Below, piece after piece: positions 1-5,975 of a stretch of DNA of 5,979 nt. The stretch comes from Cocleimonas sp. (lineage in GTDB: Bacteria; Pseudomonadota; Gammaproteobacteria; Thiotrichales; Thiotrichaceae). How positions within the stretch are numbered: position 1 is the first letter of the stretch; every line of letters begins with the position of its first letter. Location of the stretch: assembly GCA_023145535.1 (NCBI GenBank), contig JAGLDQ010000237.1:1-5979 (forward strand), in the 5' to 3' direction. The position numbers and the translations under genes were made by a program. The notes beneath the pieces were generated by a model. The model saw only the letters and a list, made by a program, of their open reading frames with translations. It was not told the origin of the DNA and did no database searches.

Positions 1-447
1 CACGCCTTTATCCAACAAGGACTGCACCGCATCCACCAATGCAATATAACCACCACTAATAGAAGCCGTACGTGTACCGCCATCCGCCTGAATAACATCA
101 CAATCAATCACAATTTGACGCTCGCCGAGTGCTTTCATATCAACAATAGCACGCAAAGAACGACCAATGAGGCGCTGAATTTCCTGTGTACGACCACTTT
201 GCTTACCCCGCGCGGCTTCACGCCCCATCCGTGAATTCGTCGAACGCGGCAACATACCATACTCCGCGGTCACCCAGCCTTGCCCTTTGCCACGCAACCA
301 AGGGGGCGTACGGTCATCAACGGATGCCGTACAAATAACTTTAGTATCCCCAAACTCAACTAACACCGAACCTTCTGCATGTTTGGTGTAGTGGCGGGTG
401 AATTTTACTGAACGCATTTCATCAGTGGCACGCTTACTGGGTCTCAT
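1..447 (-). CDS. rph: Ribonuclease PH, N-terminal part (runs off left edge)
   Basis: RNase PH is a phosphate-dependent 3'-5' exoribonuclease that trims the 3' ends of tRNA precursors and other RNAs in the cytoplasm, acting as a ring-shaped hexamer. The reverse strand from 447 reads 149 codons with no stop and leaves the window in frame, so about 90 of the usual ~238 residues are missing. Family blocks are plain to see: YTKHAEGSVLVEFGDTKV (residues 20-37), GWVTAEYGMLPRST (57-70), GRTQEIQRLIGRSLRA (85-100) and DCDVIQADGGTRTAS (115-129). R86 corresponds to the conserved RNA-binding arginine and G124-R126 to the phosphate-binding loop. The ATG at 447-445 is preceded by a good Shine-Dalgarno (GGAGAG) at normal spacing and gives the family's MRPSKR-type start. 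No damage is visible. The gene is transcribed away from everything else here. Confidence 0.97.
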   Translation of the reverse strand, partial: MRPSKRATDEMRSVKFTRHYTKHAEGSVLVEFGDTKVICTASVDDRTPPWLRGKGQGWVTAEYGMLPRSTNSRMGREAARGKQSGRTQEIQRLIGRSLRAIVDMKALGERQIVIDCDVIQADGGTRTASISGGYIALVDAVQSLLDKGV

Positions 448-479
448 CTTTCTCTCCTTCATAATGTTTTGATGGCGGG

Positions 480-508
480 ATTATAGGTAGGCGTATTGGA
501 TTTAGCTA
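480..508 (-). promoter_or_regulatory. Probable sigma-70 promoter of rph
   Basis: Reading the minus strand, a perfect TATAAT lies at 485-480. An 18-nt spacer separates it from a weak -35 (TTAGCT, near 508-503). Transcription from here would start near 473 and give a leader of about 25 nt before the rph ATG, which already contains the ribosome binding site. The -10 is convincing and the -35 is poor. Confidence 0.55.
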
Positions 509-708
509 ATGTTTGATGGGTTTTTTCTATTTTTTGCAAGTTTGTGTTCGGTTGTGTCTCCCCATAGAGAATGCACACTCACCTCGACGCTACACAGTGC
601 AATTTATCCCTTCCTGCCTAGGTGATTAAGACAGCGATTATTTGTCGATCTTTTTCTGCTTGTTTTTATATCTTTAATTATCGCGGTAGCAATCAGAGGA
701 GGAACGGA

Positions 709-792
709 ATGTCTAGTATCTATCCACTGATAAGTGGGGATTCTTTAATCATATCCTTTCTTCATACTTTAAACATGCTTAAGCGTTCCTGA
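709..792 (+). CDS. Possible 27-residue small protein or leader peptide, unrecognised
   Basis: An ATG at 709 follows AGGAGG (697-702) with a 6-nt gap, the strongest ribosome binding site in this intergenic region. The frame runs 27 codons to TGA at 790-792. The peptide begins MSSIYPLISGDSLIIS and ends LNMLKRS: a mildly hydrophobic middle and a basic tail. It does not have the run of identical residues expected of an attenuator leader. The start of the frame overlaps a small hairpin, CCACT (724-728) with AGTGG (733-737), which has no T-tract after it. A loose promoter lies upstream at 642-670. It could be a real small protein, a translated leader of the gene at 933, or chance. The case rests on the Shine-Dalgarno alone. 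Confidence 0.3.
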   Translation: MSSIYPLISGDSLIISFLHTLNMLKRS

Positions 793-868
793 ATGAATTA
801 AGGAAAGCGGCGAAAATTTAGTAGTTTAGAGTCATACTCTTCTCATCTTTACTTGTCTCGTCAACAGA

Positions 869-894
869 CTAAGGAAGTTTTACCTCCTTAGGAG
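869..894 (+). promoter_or_regulatory. Hairpin/palindrome ahead of the OmpA-like gene
   Basis: CTAAGGA (869-875) and TCCTTAG (885-891) form a 7-bp inverted repeat with a 9-nt loop. Overlapping it, CTCCT-T-AGGAG (884-894) is a near-perfect 11-bp palindrome. If transcription starts upstream, this is a leader hairpin whose UCCUU arm could also pair with the AAGGA of the ribosome binding site (924-928). If transcription starts near 915, it lies in the promoter spacer and could be an operator. The sequence does not decide between these. Confidence 0.35.
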
Positions 895-908
895 CGCGCA
901 TAAATAAT
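879..908 (+). promoter_or_regulatory. Weak promoter candidate for the OmpA-like gene
   Basis: TTTACC (879-884, 4 of 6 to the -35 consensus) and AATAAT (903-908, 5 of 6 to the -10 consensus) are separated by 18 nt. A start near 915 would leave a short leader containing the GAAGGAA ribosome binding site. In this AT-rich DNA such matches occur by chance, so this is a suggestion only. Confidence 0.25.
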
Positions 909-932
909 CTAATAAATACAAAGAAGGAAAAT

Positions 933-3371
933 ATGATGCGTAATACAAAAACCTATAAATGGGCTTATCTGCCGATCGTCTTAAGTTCTGTCGCTATTTT
1001 AGCAACTCAAGTCAGCGCGACACCCCAGCAAGCCCAGCAGGTTAAGAACCTTAATTATAATTATGTGGGCGGCGGTTCTAATGTTGGGGTTAGTATTAAT
1101 GATGAAGGGGATACGACATTTGATATGAATGCGGTGTTGTCAGAAGATAAGAATAGCATGACGAGCGGGGGTTTATGGGCGGGTGTTGATCTGGGTAAAG
1201 AGGCGGATGTACATTCGGGCGGTGCACGTTTGGATCATAACTGGGTAGTACGTGATAAGCAGGGTAAGGCGGATCATATTAATAAGGTGTACGGTGCTTA
1301 TGATCGTGATAAAAATGACAACGCTAAATTGACCGCAGGTTTTGGTCAAGAAGTAGAGTCTGGCTTTTGGGAAGGGCATGTTAGTAAAGGATTGAGTCAT
1401 AACAAGAAAGCCGCTTATGGCTCCACTGTCGCAAAAACTTATGCACATGGCGCGGGTGTTAGCGCGGGTAAGTATGTAGCAGAGCATAATGTTCGTGTGC
1501 GGAGTGGTCTTGATTATCAATGGAGTGGTGATGACGATGAAGCGACCTTATTATCCCTTTCTGCGGGTGTTGAGAAGTTTTTCCAAGGCACACCACATAG
1601 CGTTGGTTTGGATGTTTCTGCACATAAAAAAAGCAATGATTACAAAGCAGAAAAGTCGGTCCGTGGTAATGTAAATTATCGTTATAACTTTGCTGGGGAT
1701 GATGCTTTCCAGCCTGATAGACGTTATCGCCGTGTTCGAGTAGAGGTCGCAGGAAAAGGTCGTGCGCCTCGTTATAAAAACAAACCTATCTATGCCAATC
1801 GAACTAAAAAAGTTCCTACTTATGGCAAGCGCACAACGAAAGTGCCTGTTTATGGCAAAAAGACAGTGAAATCGCCTTATAAGCAGCTAGTTAAAAGCAC
1901 GATGGAACTAGAAGGTCAAACTTTCTTTAAGTTGAACCGCGCGGATTTGATTCCTTCAGCTCAACAGCGTTTGAAGCAAATTGCTGCCCAGATTCGTAAG
2001 AATGGCTATAAAGGTGCGATTCGCATTACGGGTAACACCTGTAAATTGGGTGATACGCAGTATGATCAGCGTTTATCAGAACAACGCGCCGCCTCTGTAC
2101 GCCGCTTCTTGATTCGGGAAGGCTTTAATCCGAAGCACTTACTGGCACGCGGTGTTGGTAAATCCAATCCAAAATACCCAACAACACCTGATCAAGACTT
2201 TAAAAATCGTCGTGTTGATATTGAATATGTGTCAGAGCAGTCGGTCTATAAAACAAGGTATCGCAACGTGAACAAGCGTGTTCAAACGGGCACACGCACG
2301 ATCAGTAAAAAAGTTCGCACAGGAACACGTACGGTCACGAAACGCGTCAAAGTAGGGCATAAGCGCGTGATGGTTGATAAGGGCGCAGCGGGTACACCGC
2401 GTGTTGTCTGGAGAACAGAAGTTATTCCTACCGCACCGACTTGGATCAAACGAGCATTGCATAATACGATTAAACATAGTCGTCGTGTTGATACGTATTT
2501 AGCAATGGCTGGCAATCCCGTGGTTACTCAGGGCGCAACGATAACTGCACAAGATTTTAGCCAGACTATTGAGCAAAGCACGAACTATGTTGTTAATGTC
2601 ACTCATGGCGCAACAGGTGATAATGTTACGTTGCAAAGCTTTACGCAGGGTTCAAATGGTACGGTCACTGAAGGACAAAATGCAGGTGAGTTAATCTATA
2701 CGCCAAATGCAGGCTTTACAGGCACAGATAGTTGTACCTTCACACTCGTGGATAAGAACGGTAACACCGCAACAGCAACCGTGACCATTATTGTTACGGG
2801 AAGTAGTGTTGTAAACAGTGACAATAAAGCCCCTGTCGCTACCAATGACAACGCGACAACCAATAAGAATGAAGAAGTCTGGATTCCGCTGATCAACAAT
2901 GATATTGATCATGAAGGCAAAGGCATTAAAGTAACGGCTGTCACCCAAGGCGCTCATGGCCAAGTTGTTATTAGTGGCGATGATGGTGTGGACTATCAGC
3001 CAAAAGATGGTTTTGTTGGCACCGATACCTTCACTTATACCATTACCGATGCAAGTGGCGATACATCAACCGCAACCGTCACCGTTACTGTTGAAGATTA
3101 TACCGCTGTCACGGGAGGAAGTTGTTGTACTGTCAATATTCCCGTCACGATTGGAGGATCGGGTGATTCTTTCATGGTGCTTGGAGAAAACGATAGTAGA
3201 ACCCTTACCAGCGTTACCTCATCGGTTGGTTATGTTGAAGTCGATACAGGTGATACCTCAAAACATACCTTATTCTTTGAACCAGAAGGGCATGTTGGAA
3301 CAGCAACCATCACCTATCAGTTATCGGATGGGAGTAGTAAAACTATTTCAATTGAGTGTTATAAAGACTAA
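933..3371 (+). CDS. Outer-membrane beta-barrel/OmpA-like protein with C-terminal Ig-like domains
   Basis: Probable envelope protein of 812 residues. A Sec signal peptide covers about residues 1-29, with cleavage near VSA|TP. Residues ~37-253 alternate polar and hydrophobic residues in about ten to twelve candidate strands ending YRYNF, as in an outer-membrane barrel. Residues 283-316 are a Lys/Tyr/Pro repeat tract. Residues ~324-433 are an OmpA-like domain (LSEQRAASV at 381-389, NRRVDIEYV at 425-433) that in relatives anchors to peptidoglycan; R385 matches the ligand-contacting Arg, but the partner Asp is C370. Residues 448-480 are a second basic repeat. A W504-Y522 segment resembles a helix. 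Two cadherin/Ig-like modules follow (~530-622 and ~633-720), then a divergent third (~733-808). There are two adjacent ATGs (933 and 936); the second has the better spacing from GAAGGAA (923-929), so the true start may be 936. Function is inferred as envelope anchoring or surface structure; no enzyme motif is seen. Confidence 0.85.
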   Translation: MMRNTKTYKWAYLPIVLSSVAILATQVSATPQQAQQVKNLNYNYVGGGSNVGVSINDEGDTTFDMNAVLSEDKNSMTSGGLWAGVDLGKEADVHSGGARLDHNWVVRDKQGKADHINKVYGAYDRDKNDNAKLTAGFGQEVESGFWEGHVSKGLSHNKKAAYGSTVAKTYAHGAGVSAGKYVAEHNVRVRSGLDYQWSGDDDEATLLSLSAGVEKFFQGTPHSVGLDVSAHKKSNDYKAEKSVRGNVNYRYNFAGDDAFQPDRRYRRVRVEVAGKGRAPRYKNKPIYANRTKKVPTYGKRTTKVPVYGKKTVKSPYKQLVKSTMELEGQTFFKLNRADLIPSAQQRLKQIAAQIRKNGYKGAIRITGNTCKLGDTQYDQRLSEQRAASVRRFLIREGFNPKHLLARGVGKSNPKYPTTPDQDFKNRRVDIEYVSEQSVYKTRYRNVNKRVQTGTRTISKKVRTGTRTVTKRVKVGHKRVMVDKGAAGTPRVVWRTEVIPTAPTWIKRALHNTIKHSRRVDTYLAMAGNPVVTQGATITAQDFSQTIEQSTNYVVNVTHGATGDNVTLQSFTQGSNGTVTEGQNAGELIYTPNAGFTGTDSCTFTLVDKNGNTATATVTIIVTGSSVVNSDNKAPVATNDNATTNKNEEVWIPLINNDIDHEGKGIKVTAVTQGAHGQVVISGDDGVDYQPKDGFVGTDTFTYTITDASGDTSTATVTVTVEDYTAVTGGSCCTVNIPVTIGGSGDSFMVLGENDSRTLTSVTSSVGYVEVDTGDTSKHTLFFEPEGHVGTATITYQLSDGSSKTISIECYKD
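1779..1880 (+). repeat. In-frame 10-residue basic repeat (tract A)
   Basis: This encodes residues 283-316 of the OmpA-like protein, between the barrel and the OmpA domain. Prolines recur exactly every ten residues (285, 295, 305, 315), and the two central units read KVPTYGKRTT and KVPVYGKKTV. The first unit and the partial last one are more diverged. The matching DNA units are 30 bp long but only partly identical, so this is an old protein-level repeat and not a fresh tandem duplication. Confidence 0.75.
2274..2372 (+). repeat. In-frame 11-residue basic repeat (tract B)
   Basis: This encodes residues 448-480, just after the OmpA domain. Three units, KRVQTGTRTIS, KKVRTGTRTVT and KRVKVGHKRVM, keep glycine at 453, 464 and 475. 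A fainter unit (residues 437-447) may precede them. The period differs by one residue from tract A, but the chemistry is alike: Lys/Arg alternating with Val/Thr, which suits an extended or beta conformation. Confidence 0.75.
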
Positions 3372-3460
3372 TTGAAATAACGAAGGACTGAGGATATTAA
3401 TAATAAAGTCAAGTTTCGGTTATTCTTGAATTCTCAACTTTAAGCAAGGAAGCTTATAAG

Positions 3461-3493
3461 AACGCCACAATAGAAATATGGTGGCGTTTTTTT
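3461..3493 (+). terminator. Intrinsic terminator of the OmpA-like gene
   Basis: AACGCCAC (3461-3468) pairs perfectly with GTGGCGTT (3481-3488) around a 12-nt loop, and seven Ts run from 3487 to 3493. It lies 90 bp past the TAA at 3369-3371. This is a textbook Rho-independent terminator and argues that the protease gene downstream has its own promoter. Confidence 0.9.
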
Positions 3494-3517
3494 ATAGGGT
3501 TAAAAGCAAGGCAACAC

Positions 3518-3544
3518 TCACTAAAAAAACAATATTCTTAGTGA
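3518..3544. repeat. Inverted repeat TCACTAA/TTAGTGA
   Basis: TCACTAA (3518-3524) and TTAGTGA (3538-3544) are perfect 7-bp arms around a 13-nt AT-rich centre. No T-tract follows, so it is not a good terminator. It could be a protein-binding site or the edge of an old insertion; the sequence alone does not say. Confidence 0.4.
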
Positions 3545-3584
3545 TATATTCATAGCAATAAAAACCAAATCAAGAGACGCCACA

Positions 3585-3790
3585 ATGGCAAAAGAATCAC
3601 CGCAAAAAACCTATGTAGAGCCAAAATGAGATCGCTTAAATTCAACGCTTTATCATAAGTTTTTCAGTACATTGTGTCATTCATACCTGCTTCAGCTAGA
3701 GTTTTATAGTATCTACGCATCCTATTTTTGCTCACCTTCCCCCAGTGTCAGCAAAATACACCTCAAAATAATAATCTTAATATTGTCATA
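3585..3790 (+). other. Possible interrupted small ORF (decayed or chance)
   Basis: An ATG at 3585 opens a 14-codon frame (MAKESPQKTYVEPK) stopped by TGA at 3627-3629. Read through that stop, the same frame stays open for about 50 further codons to a TAA at 3788-3790, just before the protease gene. A weak purine stretch (AAGAGA, 3572-3577) lies upstream. The first residues have a bacterial-protein look, but the later part is rich in Ser, Tyr and His and resembles translated non-coding DNA. I recognise no family. It may be the leftover start of a lost gene or pure chance. Confidence 0.15.
3705..3710 (+). promoter_or_regulatory. Candidate -10 box for the protease gene
   Basis: TATAGT matches the -10 consensus at five of six positions. 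The best -35 partner (TTCATA, 3680-3685) is 19 nt away and weak. A start here would give a leader of about 85 nt. An own promoter is expected because of the terminator at 3461-3493, but this particular placement is uncertain. Confidence 0.25.
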
Positions 3791-3800
3791 AGGAAGCCAC

Positions 3801-5789
3801 ATGCTATTTTCCCATCATGTTTTTACTAAAAAAATGCTTAAGCCACTTGTTCTTTCTAGCTTATTTGTCCTGAGTGGCCTTGTTTATGCCGAAAAACCAG
3901 AATTTCCTCGTGTTTCTTTACCTGAAAAAGCACAAGGACAAAAAGCGATTCGTTTATTGGGTGATAAATTACCTGATATTGCGGCACAGTACAATATGAC
4001 AACTTCTCAATTTGCACGAACATTACGAGAAGATCATAGTGCTTGGATTGATACCAAAGGGCATTTATTCTACATAGACAATAAAGTCGCTAGCACAAGT
4101 GATGAATCACCTACTGTAGCGGCGACTGTACCTTATAGTGAAACATTTAAATTACACAGTAAAGCAGACTCTAATCGTGTAATCTACCTTGATTTTACAG
4201 GGTTTATAACATCAAACAGCGCGTGGGCGCAGGGTGCAACGATTGATTCTCCCGCCTTTAGTCTTGATGCTGACAAATCCACCTTTACTAACAATGAAAT
4301 GGATCTAATTCAAGAAGTTTGGAAACGTGTTGCGGAGGATTATGCGCCGTTTAATGTTGATATAACAACAGAAGACCCTGGACAAGATGCAATAACACGT
4401 AGTAGCACTACCGATCAGAAGTACGGTACGCGAGCCGTTATTACAACCCTTGATTCTCGCTTGTGCAGTAGTTGTGGTGGAGTCGCTTATGTCGGTGTTT
4501 ATGATTATACAGGGGATTATTACAAACCTGCCTTTGTTTTCCACGATATGCTCGGTAGTGCTAAAAATATCGCAGAGGCCACATCACATGAAGTAGGACA
4601 TAACCTAGGATTAAGTCATGATGGTACAGCGACAACAGGCTATTATACAGGGCATGGATCAGGAGCAACAAGTTGGTCTCCTATTATGGGCGTTGGCTAT
4701 TACACACAACTTTCTCAGTGGAGCAAGGGAGAATACAATGATGCTAATCAATCGCAAGATGACATTGTTATTATCCAATCCAATGGTGTTTTATTACGCT
4801 TAGATGATCATGCAGATACACTAAATGCAAGTGCAACGCCTCTTACCACAAGTACCGATAATCTAACGGGTATTGAACATGTTAGCGGTACAGGAATTAT
4901 TTCAACATCAGGTGATATGGATGTGTTCCGTTTTAATAGTGGCGCAGGTGATATTGTTATTAATATTAACCCCAGTAGTCTTGGAACTAATCTCGATATT
5001 GAAGCTTCTTTATATAATAGTACAGGAACCTTGCTGGAAACCTCTAACCCAACAGAAACAACCGTCGCTTTTATTAATGCCTTAAATCAAAATATAGGCA
5101 CCTATTACCTAAAGATAAAAGGGGTAAGCAAGGGTGATCCCTTAGGTAATGGCTATACTGATTATGGCAGTCTTGGACAGTTTTCTATTAGCGGCTATAC
5201 AGCAACCGCTAACTTAAAAGCACCCACGGCTATTATTTCCTCTCTTTCAGCGGATAAGTACAACACCTCTGATGTAATAGCATTTGATGCATTGCAATCG
5301 TATGATTCTGATGGAGAAATTGTACGTTATCATTGGGATTTTGGTGACAATAATACCAGCACACTTCTCAGTCCCAATCATCAATTCAAAGCATCTGGCA
5401 ATTACACCGTTAAACTTTCTGTGACAGATAATGATGGATTAACAGACATCAGTAGCACAATCGTTAGCATAGTGAACCCACTACCTGCCGCCCCTAGCGA
5501 CTTAATAACTGACTTACAGACCACAGGAAAAGGTAAGCGTCAAACGGTGTCGTTAACACTAAACTGGCAAGACAATGCAGATAATGAAATTAGTTTTGTT
5601 CTGGAACGTTGCCAAGAAGTTGGCAAAGGAAAGTCAAAATCCTGTGCGTTTAGTGATGTAAAAACATTGCCTGCTAATACACTGTCTTTTACAGAATCAT
5701 CGCTAAAAGGAACCTTTAAATACAAAATAAGAGCAATTAATAGCTTTGGCTCAAGTCGTTCCTCAAATGAAGTAAAAGTTAGGCTGTAG
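3801..5789 (+). CDS. Secreted metzincin zinc metalloprotease with PPC-like, PKD and FN3-like domains
   Basis: Extracellular endopeptidase of 662 residues, inferred to leave the cell through the Sec pathway and then a second export step. The signal peptide is residues 1-30 (cleavage near VYA|EK). A propeptide-like region follows (~31-120) and contains no cysteine, so a cysteine-switch latency mechanism is unlikely. The catalytic domain (~125-325) carries HEVGHNLGLSHD at 263-274: H263, H267 and H273 bind zinc, E264 is the general base, and M296 in SPIMGVGY is the Met-turn that defines metzincins. Residues ~334-467 resemble bacterial pre-peptidase C-terminal beta domains, with DVFRF at 374-378. 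A PKD domain covers ~473-558 (WDFGD at 512-516) and a fibronectin-III-like domain ~561-661. C222/C225 and C604/C615 could form disulfides. Start: ATG 3801 follows AAGGAAG (3790-3796); M12 is an alternative but would leave a very short signal peptide. The exact substrate is unknown. The stop codon lies inside the duplication flanking the element at 5792. Confidence 0.92.
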   Translation: MLFSHHVFTKKMLKPLVLSSLFVLSGLVYAEKPEFPRVSLPEKAQGQKAIRLLGDKLPDIAAQYNMTTSQFARTLREDHSAWIDTKGHLFYIDNKVASTSDESPTVAATVPYSETFKLHSKADSNRVIYLDFTGFITSNSAWAQGATIDSPAFSLDADKSTFTNNEMDLIQEVWKRVAEDYAPFNVDITTEDPGQDAITRSSTTDQKYGTRAVITTLDSRLCSSCGGVAYVGVYDYTGDYYKPAFVFHDMLGSAKNIAEATSHEVGHNLGLSHDGTATTGYYTGHGSGATSWSPIMGVGYYTQLSQWSKGEYNDANQSQDDIVIIQSNGVLLRLDDHADTLNASATPLTTSTDNLTGIEHVSGTGIISTSGDMDVFRFNSGAGDIVININPSSLGTNLDIEASLYNSTGTLLETSNPTETTVAFINALNQNIGTYYLKIKGVSKGDPLGNGYTDYGSLGQFSISGYTATANLKAPTAIISSLSADKYNTSDVIAFDALQSYDSDGEIVRYHWDFGDNNTSTLLSPNHQFKASGNYTVKLSVTDNDGLTDISSTIVSIVNPLPAAPSDLITDLQTTGKGKRQTVSLTLNWQDNADNEISFVLERCQEVGKGKSKSCAFSDVKTLPANTLSFTESSLKGTFKYKIRAINSFGSSRSSNEVKVRL

Positions 5790-5791
5790 CA
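5785..5791. repeat. Left copy of imperfect target-site duplication
   Basis: TGTAGCA here matches TGTAGTA at 5964-5970 at six of seven positions, and each copy directly abuts one end of the element. The left copy includes the protease stop codon TAG (5787-5789). If the element instead begins at 5790, the duplication shrinks to a perfect 3-bp TAG. Confidence 0.55.
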
Positions 5792-5808
5792 ACCTGAGTT
5801 CGGGATAA
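5792..5808 (+). repeat. Left terminal inverted repeat
   Basis: ACCTGAGTTCGGGATAA; it differs from the right end only at position 11 of the repeat (G against T). Similarity stops abruptly after this, as expected at element termini. Confidence 0.8.
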
Positions 5809-5906
5809 GGAAAAATATATTTTAGTATTTTTCAGCTTTATCTCTTTTATGGCATCAAGCGGTTAGAATGATAAAATGTAGATAAGTCCATAACTTGGCT
5901 ATAAAA

Positions 5907-5939
5907 TGATATTTCATAATAAAAACTCTTTAAATATCA
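5907..5939. repeat. Internal inverted repeat of the MITE-like element
   Basis: TGATATTT (5907-5914) and AAATATCA (5932-5939) are perfect 8-bp arms around a 17-nt AT-rich loop. They sit near the right terminus. It could be a hairpin or a binding site, but chance is possible in DNA this AT-rich. Confidence 0.35.
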
Positions 5940-5946
5940 ATAACTA

Positions 5947-5963
5947 TTATCCAGAACTCAGGT
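5947..5963 (-). repeat. Right terminal inverted repeat
   Basis: The reverse complement reads ACCTGAGTTCTGGATAA, matching the left end at 16 of 17 positions. Confidence 0.8.
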
Positions 5964-5970
5964 TGTAGTA
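5964..5970. repeat. Right copy of imperfect target-site duplication
   Basis: TGTAGTA, the partner of TGTAGCA at 5785-5791. It directly follows the right terminal repeat and overlaps the start of a Shine-Dalgarno-like TAAGGAG. Confidence 0.55.
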
Positions 5971-5975
5971 AGGAG
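5969..5975 (+). promoter_or_regulatory. Possible ribosome binding site of a gene beyond the window
   Basis: TAAGGAG lies four bases before the right edge, at the distance expected for a start codon just outside the window. If so, the next gene once began almost directly after the protease stop. No start codon is visible, so this is tentative. Confidence 0.3.

Larger units (their letters stand above)
448..932. other. Divergent intergenic region between rph and the OmpA-like gene
   Basis: This 485-bp stretch separates two divergent genes. It contains the rph promoter at its left end, a possible 27-codon ORF at 709-792, and a hairpin/palindrome with a weak promoter candidate at 869-908. From about 550 to 640 I see nothing I can assign. 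Around 641-672 there is a loose promoter-like arrangement: TTGTCG at 642-647, then TTTATA at 665-670 after 17 nt. It could serve the small ORF or act as a distal promoter for the gene at 933. Confidence 0.6.
3494..3800. other. Intergenic region before the protease gene
   Basis: This stretch of about 300 bp has no convincing gene. It holds a 7-bp inverted repeat (3518-3544), a short interrupted frame starting at 3585, and a possible -10 box (TATAGT, 3705-3710). The protease ribosome binding site AAGGAAG lies at 3790-3796. Confidence 0.6.
5792..5963. mobile_element. MITE-like element, ~172 bp, non-coding
   Basis: The two ends are inverted copies of each other. ACCTGAGTTCGGGATAA (5792-5808) matches the reverse complement of 5947-5963 at 16 of 17 positions. 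Adding the outer CA/TG makes it 18 of 19 (5790-5965). An imperfect 7-bp direct repeat flanks the ends. The interior is very AT-rich, with no frame long enough for a transposase, so the element would need a transposase supplied elsewhere. The AC...GT ends and ~7-bp duplication bring IS982-type elements to mind, but that is memory and not a match I could test. A TATAAA box (5900-5905) inside could give outward transcription, though it lacks a good -35. Confidence 0.75.

Noticed and set aside
1173..1520. A 115-codon open frame on the minus strand inside the OmpA-like gene
   Set aside because: It lies wholly within a well-supported plus-strand gene, has no ribosome binding site of note, and its translation resembles antisense read-out, not a protein family.
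1779..2372. CRISPR-like or recent tandem DNA repeats
   Set aside because: The periodicity is in the protein; DNA units of 30 and 33 bp have diverged and have no spacers between them.
2956..3375. A 139-codon plus-strand frame overlapping the 3' end of the OmpA-like gene
   Set aside because: The main frame there encodes recognisable Ig-like modules. The alternative frame gives a low-complexity Leu/Pro/Ser-rich product, an out-of-frame shadow of Thr/Val-rich repeats.
3518..3544. Inverted repeat considered as a second terminator
   Set aside because: It is AT-rich and is followed by ATATTC with no T-run. A much better terminator already lies at 3461-3493.
933..5789. The two large plus-strand genes as one operon
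   Set aside because: A strong intrinsic terminator (3461-3493) and more than 400 bp of non-coding DNA separate them.
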